Shown here: positions 58,238 through 64,000 of the stretch, piece by piece
Position numbering within the stretch: the stretch's first letter is position 1
Layout: each line of letters opens with the position of its first letter
Translations under genes and position numbers: made by a program
The notes under the pieces: generated by a model
What the model saw: only the letters and a program-made list of their open reading frames with translations
Database searches by the model: none
What the model was told of the DNA's origin: nothing
NCBI GenBank assembly: GCA_021890795.1
Contig: JAKKUO010000004.1
Coordinates: 1-64,000, forward strand
From: Bacillota bacterium
Lineage (GTDB): Bacteria; Bacillota; Sulfobacillia; Symbiobacteriales; ZC4RG38
Reading direction: 5' to 3'
DNA length: 64,000 nt

Positions 58238-58768
58238 TTAAAGCTCTTCGACCTGGGTGTGGTCAAGTTCCACCGGCGTATCCCGGCCGAACATGTTCAC
58301 GACGACCTTGACCTTGCCCCGCTCCGGGTCGATCTCCTCGACTACACCGACAAAGTCCTTGAAGGGACCGGAGCGGACCCGGACGTGCTGGCCCACCTGC
58401 ACCGTGATCCGGTGCTTCGGCTCCTGGCCCGCCATCTGCCCGAGGATGGCCTGCACCTCTTCGTCCAGGAGGGGCACAGGCTTGTTCCCGGAGCCGACAA
58501 ACCCGGTCACCCCGGGGGTATTCCGGACCACGTACCAGGAGTCGTCGCTCATGATCATCTCGACCAGGACGTAACCCGGAAAGACCTTCTTCTTGACGAC
58601 CTTCTTCTTGCCGCCTCGCTCCTCGATCTCTTCCTCGGTGGGCACCACGATCCGGAAGATCTTCTCCTGCATGCCCATGGACTCCACACGCTTCTCCAGG
58701 TTGGCCTTCACCTTGTTCTCATACCCGGAGTAGGTGTGGATGACGTACCATTTCTTTTCGCCTTCCAT
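58238..58768 (-). CDS. nusG: Transcription factor NusG
   Basis: 176 residues. The NGN domain (KKWYVIHTYSGYENKVKANLE) binds RNA polymerase, and the KOW domain (VRVRSGPFKDFVGVVEEIDPE) follows near residue 125. FPGYVLVEM is conserved. ATG 58768 fits the family start. A GTG nine codons upstream has a closer Shine-Dalgarno, and a small GGGGG/CCCCC hairpin lies between them, so the start is not fully settled. Confidence 0.95.
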   Translation of the reverse strand: MEGEKKWYVIHTYSGYENKVKANLEKRVESMGMQEKIFRIVVPTEEEIEERGGKKKVVKKKVFPGYVLVEMIMSDDSWYVVRNTPGVTGFVGSGNKPVPLLDEEVQAILGQMAGQEPKHRITVQVGQHVRVRSGPFKDFVGVVEEIDPERGKVKVVVNMFGRDTPVELDHTQVEEL

Positions 58769-58842
58769 CCAGCAGGGGGCGTCTCCCCCGTTCACCTGCC
58801 TTCCCCGTAGGCCGCGGTGCAGCGAGGACCCCGGCGGCAAGG

Positions 58843-59046
58843 TTACCGGCCGTTCCCCACCAGGAGGTTCATGAGGGCGCTGACGGCCTGGTCAAAGGCC
58901 CAGATGAAGAGAGAGACCAGCGCACTGGAGACAAGGACGACGGCGGTCAGTCGCACCAGCTGCTTCCGGTCCGGCCAGATGACCCTGCGCAGCTCTCCCC
59001 GGACTTCCCGCAGATACTCCCGGGTGGCCTCCACGTAGTTGCGCAT
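58843..59046 (-). CDS. secE: Protein translocase subunit SecE
   Basis: 67 residues. An amphipathic helix (YLREVRGELRRVIWPDRKQL) followed by one membrane helix (residues about 33-53) is the short Gram-positive SecE. The ATG at 59046 is chosen by homology; the longer frame reaches into the promoter. It precedes nusG as usual, but the preceding rpmG and tRNA-Trp are 3.7 kb away because metY and a GGDEF gene intervene. Confidence 0.95.
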   Translation of the reverse strand: MRNYVEATREYLREVRGELRRVIWPDRKQLVRLTAVVLVSSALVSLFIWAFDQAVSALMNLLVGNGR

Positions 59047-59125
59047 CCCCTTGACCCTCGCAATCCGGAGAATAACGGACCGATTCCGCCCAACACAAGA
59101 AAACCTGGCCTCGGCCAGTGCTACC

Positions 59126-59154
59126 ATCTTAGCATAACCCGACATCCTTGTAAA
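59126..59154 (-). promoter_or_regulatory. Promoter of secE-nusG
   Basis: Minus strand TTTACA, 17 bp, TAAGAT, with a TG one base before the -10 (extended -10). Confidence 0.7.
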
Positions 59155-59183
59155 GGAGCCCCTGCCGGGCCGGGGCCTGGCGC

Positions 59184-59214
59184 AGAAAGCGGCGGGAGGC
59201 CGGGGCCTCCCGCC
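59184..59214 (-). terminator. Terminator of metY
   Basis: Stem GGCGGGAGGCC/GGCCTCCCGCC (59191-59214), followed on the minus strand by GCTTTCTGC. Confidence 0.7.
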
Positions 59215-59229
59215 GACATCTCCGTTCCC

Positions 59230-60766
<1,537 letters not shown>

Positions 60767-60791
60767 AGGAACCGTATTCGGTTATGAGATA

Positions 60792-60820
60792 AGTGTAACA
60801 GGTCTCTTTCCGGGCGACAA
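60792..60820 (-). promoter_or_regulatory. Promoter of the SAM riboswitch-metY unit
   Basis: Minus strand TTGTCG, 17 bp, TACACT; the start would be about 18 nt before the riboswitch P1. Confidence 0.6.
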
Positions 60821-60865
60821 GGGGGAATGACAGACAAATGCTGCGGCTCTCCGCCCTCCTGTCCC

Positions 60866-62422
60866 TCAGGCGGGCCGGCCGCTGACGACCACCCGGTTCT
60901 TTCCCTCCGCCTTGGCCGCGTACATGGCCATGTCGGCCTTGCGGATCAGGTCCTCCGCATCGCTGGCGTGATCGGGAAAGGTCGCTACCCCGACGCTGGC
61001 CGTGACCGTGATCCGCTGGCCGTCGATCATCAGCCCCCGCTCCTCGATGGCCCTGCGGATCCGCTCCGCGGCGATCCGGGCCTCGTCGGCGCCGGTCTCG
61101 GGCATCAGGATGACAAACTCGTCGCCGGCGTACCGGAAGGGGATGTCGCAAGCCCGGACGTTCTCCCGGATCACCTCGGCCATCATCCGGATCAGTTCGT
61201 TGCCCCGGAGGTGGCCGAACTGGTCGTTGATCTGCTTGAGGGAATCGGAGTCGATGATCACCAGGGAGAGGGGCCGGTTGTACCGCCGGGCCCGGGCCAC
61301 CTCCTCGAAGAGCCGGGACTCCAGCCCCCGCGCATTGCCCAGCCCGGTCAGATCGTCGGTGACCGCCAGCCGGCGGGCCTCCTGGTAGAGCCACGCCTTC
61401 TCCATGGCCGCTGAGACGTGGTTGGCCAGGATCTCACAGAGCTGGAGGTCCTCCTCGGTGTACTGGTAGAGCCCCTCCCGGGAGATCCGGATGACCCCCG
61501 CGACCTGGCCCCCCACCCGAAAGGGAACGACGATCATCGACTCCTCCACCGGGGAGGTCCCGGGGATCTGCTTCGCCCGGGGGTCCGCCAGGGGGTTGCC
61601 GCAGAGGACGGGCTCGCCGTGGGCGGCCACCCACCCGGTCAGCCCCTCCCCCACCTTGAACCGGAGTCGCCGGACCGCCTCTTCCTCCCCCGGTTCGAAG
61701 GTGCCCGGCACAAACCGGACGATCCGGTTGACGAGGTAGTCCCCGGGCTGCTCGATCAGCGAGATGAAACAGGCGTTGGACCGGGTCACCTCCAGAAGGT
61801 GGTCCGCGGTGGCTTCCAGGAGGGCGTCGGGATCCAGGGAGGTGAGGATGCGGCTGGTCTTGGCCACCACCGCCAGCCGCTGTTTCTCCTTCCGGTCCTG
61901 GGTGAGGTACTGGGTCAGCCGGTAGGCAAAGAGCGCCACCAGGGTCTGGGAAGGGATCTGCAGCAGCACCTGCCGGAAAACCCGGCGATCCGGAAACCAG
62001 AGAACGAACAGGAGGGGAATGAGTCCACAGGCTGCCGTGATGGCGGCTGCGGTAGGGCCCGAGGCGATGAGGCTGGCCGCACCGGCCACCAGGGCGTAGA
62101 GGATGATGAACTGGGGCTGCAGACCGTTCGTGAACCAGGTGGCGATGGTCACCCCGGCGATGGCCAGAACCGACAGGAAGAAAATGAGAACCTCCAGCCG
62201 CACCCGATCCTGGGGCACGGCCAGGGAGAGCCCCGCCCCGGCCAGGGCGATGGCCACCAGGACCCAGACCTGCGGTGTGGTCAGCCACTGGGGGTACGGG
62301 ATCTCCAGGGTGAAAAGGCCGACGGCGGTGCCGGTGACCCACAGGACCGCCGCCTGGATCCGCCCTTTCTGCAAGAGTTCCCGGCGAAAATCGTCCGGGG
62401 CAGGTCTGCCTGGCCTGGCCAC
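60866..62422 (-). CDS. Membrane GAF-GGDEF diguanylate cyclase
   Basis: 518 residues from GTG 62422, which follows GGAGGGAGG. About five hydrophobic helices (residues 25-175), then a GAF domain (about 190-345), then GGDEF (about 360-515). The active loop is AGDEF rather than GGDEF, a variant often active, and the product-inhibition site RxxD (RACD) lies five residues before it. LTGLGNARGLESRL and VGVATFPDHASDAEDLIRKAD are conserved. It probably makes cyclic di-GMP in response to a signal at the GAF or membrane domain. No EAL domain, and no target in the neighbourhood. Confidence 0.92.
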   Translation of the reverse strand: MARPGRPAPDDFRRELLQKGRIQAAVLWVTGTAVGLFTLEIPYPQWLTTPQVWVLVAIALAGAGLSLAVPQDRVRLEVLIFFLSVLAIAGVTIATWFTNGLQPQFIILYALVAGAASLIASGPTAAAITAACGLIPLLFVLWFPDRRVFRQVLLQIPSQTLVALFAYRLTQYLTQDRKEKQRLAVVAKTSRILTSLDPDALLEATADHLLEVTRSNACFISLIEQPGDYLVNRIVRFVPGTFEPGEEEAVRRLRFKVGEGLTGWVAAHGEPVLCGNPLADPRAKQIPGTSPVEESMIVVPFRVGGQVAGVIRISREGLYQYTEEDLQLCEILANHVSAAMEKAWLYQEARRLAVTDDLTGLGNARGLESRLFEEVARARRYNRPLSLVIIDSDSLKQINDQFGHLRGNELIRMMAEVIRENVRACDIPFRYAGDEFVILMPETGADEARIAAERIRRAIEERGLMIDGQRITVTASVGVATFPDHASDAEDLIRKADMAMYAAKAEGKNRVVVSGRPA

Positions 62423-62582
62423 TCTGCCTCCCTCCTCCGCCTGGGCTGCTGTGTTACAACAATGTTTCGACCGCAGCCGCGCTTCTCCTACTCGTCCGCA
62501 CACCTTCGCAAGTGCGAACAGGAGTGGCAGACCGGCGGCATCGGAAAAAAGAAATCGGACCTGGCAAGCGCCAGGTCCGGTT

Positions 62583-62658
62583 TGGCAGGGGCGGTAGGAT
62601 TCGAACCCACGACCTGCGGTTTTGGAGACCGCTGCTCTACCAGCTGAGCTACGCCCCT
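62583..62658 (-). tRNA. tRNA-Trp (CCA)
   Basis: 76-nt cloverleaf including an encoded CCA. Acceptor AGGGGCG/CGCCCCT, anticodon stem GCGGT/ACCGC with loop CTCCAAA (anticodon CCA), and TTCGAAT in the T loop. Confidence 0.97.
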
Positions 62659-62697
62659 GCGTGGTCCGGCCCAAACGGCCGGATCGAGTGCACCGCT

Positions 62698-62726
62698 ATT
62701 ATACCATACCAGCGTGCTTTCGGAAA
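62698..62726 (-). promoter_or_regulatory. Promoter of tRNA-Trp
   Basis: Perfect TATAAT with an extended TGG before it; the -35 (TTTCCG, 17 bp away) is weak. It lies between rpmG and the tRNA. Confidence 0.6.
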
Positions 62727-62730
62727 AGGC

Positions 62731-62895
62731 CTACCGGGTCTCCCGGTGCAGGGTGTGGCGCCCGCAGGTGGGGCAGTACTTCCTGAGCTCGAGCCGGCCG
62801 GGATCGTTCCTCCGGTTCTTGGTGGTCGAGTAGTTGCGATTCTTGCACTCCGAGCAGGCCATGGTGATGATCACCCGGTTGCCCTTCGCCGCCAT
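62731..62895 (-). CDS. rpmG: Ribosomal protein L33 (zinc type)
   Basis: 54 residues from ATG 62895. [20 protein letters not shown] and [13 protein letters not shown] carry the four zinc ligands of the C+ form. Usual place between sigH and secE, here with tRNAs around it. Confidence 0.95.
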   Translation of the reverse strand: MAAKGNRVIITMACSECKNRNYSTTKNRRNDPGRLELRKYCPTCGRHTLHRETR

Positions 62896-62953
62896 GACGA
62901 CACCTCCGCTTCCCCCACCAGGTCGGAACGGCTATGGTGGGCCACGTCCATAT

Positions 62954-62982
62954 ACGTTACCACGGGCCGGGGCGGCTGTCAA
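62954..62982 (-). promoter_or_regulatory. Promoter of rpmG
   Basis: Minus strand perfect TTGACA, 17 bp, TAACGT (weak -10). Confidence 0.55.
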
Positions 62983-63017
62983 CGGCAAGGCCGCCCGGCC
63001 GCCGGACCGGTTAGAGC

Positions 63018-63059
63018 CCGAAAGGCAAGGATCGCAGCCCAGACGGGCTGCGATCCTTG
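63018..63059 (-). terminator. Terminator of the tRNA operon
   Basis: Perfect 15-bp stem CAAGGATCGCAGCCC/GGGCTGCGATCCTTG with a 4-nt loop, followed on the minus strand by CCTTTCGGG. Confidence 0.88.
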
Positions 63060-63065
63060 CAGGAC

Positions 63066-63141
63066 TGGAGCTGGTGACCGGAATCGAACCGGCGACCTCG
63101 TCCTTACCAAGGACGTGCTCTACCGACTGAGCTACACCAGC
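63066..63141 (-). tRNA. tRNA-Thr (GGT)
   Basis: 76 nt with encoded CCA. Acceptor GCTGGTG/CACCAGC; anticodon stem CGTCC/GGACG with loop TTGGTAA. Confidence 0.97.
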
Positions 63142-63143
63142 AC

Positions 63144-63220
<77 letters not shown>

Positions 63221-63227
63221 GTGTGAA

Positions 63228-63312
63228 TGGTGGAGGGGGAAGGATTCGAACCTCCGAAGGCAGAGCCACCTGATTTACAGTCAGGCGCGTTTGACCACTT
63301 CGCTACCCCTCC
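63228..63312 (-). tRNA. tRNA-Tyr (GTA)
   Basis: 85 nt with long variable arm and encoded CCA. Acceptor GGAGGGG/CCCCTCC; anticodon loop CTGTAAA. Confidence 0.97.
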
Positions 63313-63349
63313 GCGCGGTCCCGCTCCCGGAGGGATCAGGACACGTCAT

Positions 63350-63378
63350 ATATTAACCGCATCCCGGGAATGTGTCAA
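63350..63378 (-). promoter_or_regulatory. Promoter of the Tyr-fMet-Thr tRNA operon
   Basis: Minus strand TTGACA, 17 bp, TAATAT. The spacer holds the palindrome TCCCGGGA. Confidence 0.8.
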
Positions 63379-63399
63379 GCACCCGGTGGGAGAACCGGT

Positions 63400-63429
63400 G
63401 GGTGCGGCCCAGGAGCTGGCACCGCACCC
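63400..63429 (-). terminator. Hairpin after tRNA-Thr (TGT)
   Basis: GGGTGCGG/CCGCACCC stem directly behind the tRNA; the T-tract is poor, so termination may be partial. Confidence 0.4.
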
Positions 63430-63436
63430 ACTTCTC

Positions 63437-63511
63437 TGGAGCCGGTTGTGGGATTTGAACCCACGGCCTACCGCTTACAAGGCGGTTGCTCTACCGCTGA
63501 GCTAAACCGGC
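63437..63511 (-). tRNA. tRNA-Thr (TGT)
   Basis: 75 nt with encoded CCA. Acceptor GCCGGTT/AACCGGC; anticodon stem CCGCC/GGCGG with loop TTGTAA (anticodon TGT). Confidence 0.97.
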
Positions 63512-63556
63512 ATCCGGCTCGGGCACGCCGGGCCAGAACCTCCCTTACCAGGCCCT

Positions 63557-63585
63557 ACTATACCAGAGGCGGCCCGGCGGTGCAA
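63557..63585 (-). promoter_or_regulatory. Promoter of tRNA-Thr (TGT)
   Basis: Minus strand TTGCAC, 17 bp, TATAGT, about 39 bp before the tRNA. Confidence 0.75.
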
Positions 63586-63624
63586 GGCAGCGGGGCCCTC
63601 GCCCCGCCCGGAGACCCCGGCCTT

Positions 63625-64000
63625 TCAGGCCCGGCTCCGTTCGGCCCGGTGCACGGCCCGTTCGCTGCCCGCCCGCTGGTCCAGATACCGCTCCAGCTTG
63701 CGCTTCACCCGCTGCAGGGCGTTGTCGATGGACTTGACGTGCCGGTCGAGTTCCGTGGCGATCTCCTGATACGACTTCCCGTCCAGGTAGGCCATCAGTA
63801 CCTTCCACTCGAGGTCGCTCAGGATCTCGCCCATCTTCTCCTCGATGTCGCCGAACTCTTCCCGGCTGATGATCAGCTCCTCCGGGTCGGTTACCTTCGA
63901 GCCCGAGATCACGTCCAGAAGCGTCCGGTCAGAATCCTCGTCGTAGATGGGCTTGTTGAGGGAGACGTAGCTGTTCAGGGGGATGTGCTTCTGGCGGGTA
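63625..64000 (-). CDS. sigH: RNA polymerase sigma-H factor, C-terminal part (cut by window edge)
   Basis: The last 124 codons of sigH; the 5' part lies beyond the window. KHIPLNSYVSLNKPIYDEDSD matches SigH region 3 (shown in parts), and WKVLMAYLDGKSYQEIA with HVKSIDNALQRVKRKLE forms region 4, which recognises the -35. SigH directs entry into sporulation in Firmicutes. Its place before rpmG-secE-nusG is conserved. Confidence 0.95.
   Translation of the reverse strand, partial: TRQKHIPLNSYVSLNKPIYDEDSDRTLLDVISGSKVTDPEELIISREEFGDIEEKMGEILSDLEWKVLMAYLDGKSYQEIATELDRHVKSIDNALQRVKRKLERYLDQRAGSERAVHRAERSRA

Overview
The window is GC-rich bacterial chromosome with very dense coding. It appears to come from an endospore-forming, high-GC member of the Firmicutes, of the Symbiobacterium/Thermaerobacter type; this is inferred from content and cannot be fixed to a genus here. 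The evidence is an alpha/beta-type SASP with a sigma-G-like promoter, a CwlD-type amidase, SigH, an S-box (SAM-I) riboswitch, an ECF transporter next to the ribosomal superoperon, Firmicutes-type ribosomal gene order, and zinc-ribbon (C+) forms of S4, S14, L33 and L36. Many genes start with GTG behind strong Shine-Dalgarno sequences.

Left third (1-19.8 kb, accessory and metabolic). The end of hypF is followed by a NikMN/CbiQ/CbiO-type ECF metal transporter, probably nickel for a [NiFe] hydrogenase. argF follows, under two ARG-box-like operators. Next come a DUF4912 protein and a GH57 branching-enzyme-like protein, a SASP, a Fur-box-associated orphan siderophore-type ATPase, a copper nitrite reductase with an Fnr-type site, and a methyltransferase. 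A nucleotidyltransferase fused to a degenerate phosphomannomutase domain and a GT4 glycosyltransferase probably belong with the GH57/DUF4912 pair as one split polysaccharide module. A solitary NuoI-like ferredoxin, a polysaccharide deacetylase broken by an in-frame stop, thymidine kinase, CwlD and an orphan leucyl-tRNA synthetase C-terminus complete this part.

Middle (19.8-45.8 kb, minus strand). This is the S10-spc-alpha ribosomal superoperon and its tail: rplM-rpsI, truA, ecfT-ecfA2-ecfA1, rplQ, rpoA, rpsD, rpsK, rpsM, rpmJ, infA, a KOW protein, map, adk, secY, then rplO back to rplC, then rpsJ, tuf, fusA, rpsG, rpsL and an L7Ae-like gene. Consensus-like promoters precede rplM, rplC and the L7Ae-like gene, so transcription is divided into several units.

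Right third (45.8-64 kb, minus strand). An RsmC-like methyltransferase and a Cys-rich small protein sit between the str genes and rpoC. They are followed by rpoC-rpoB with their own promoter and long leader, rplL-rplJ with an L10 leader and attenuator, a 56-residue unknown protein, rplA, rplK, nusG and secE. metY with a SAM riboswitch and a GGDEF protein lie between secE and the tRNA-Trp/rpmG region. Four more tRNAs (Thr, fMet, Tyr, Thr) and the 3' part of sigH reach the right edge.

No CRISPR array, insertion sequence, rRNA gene or phage module was seen. The most unusual items are the pseudo-phosphomannomutase fusion, the nonsense-split deacetylase, the leuS fragment, the small unknown genes inside the rpl/rpo region, and G/C palindromes in the spacers of several strong promoters.
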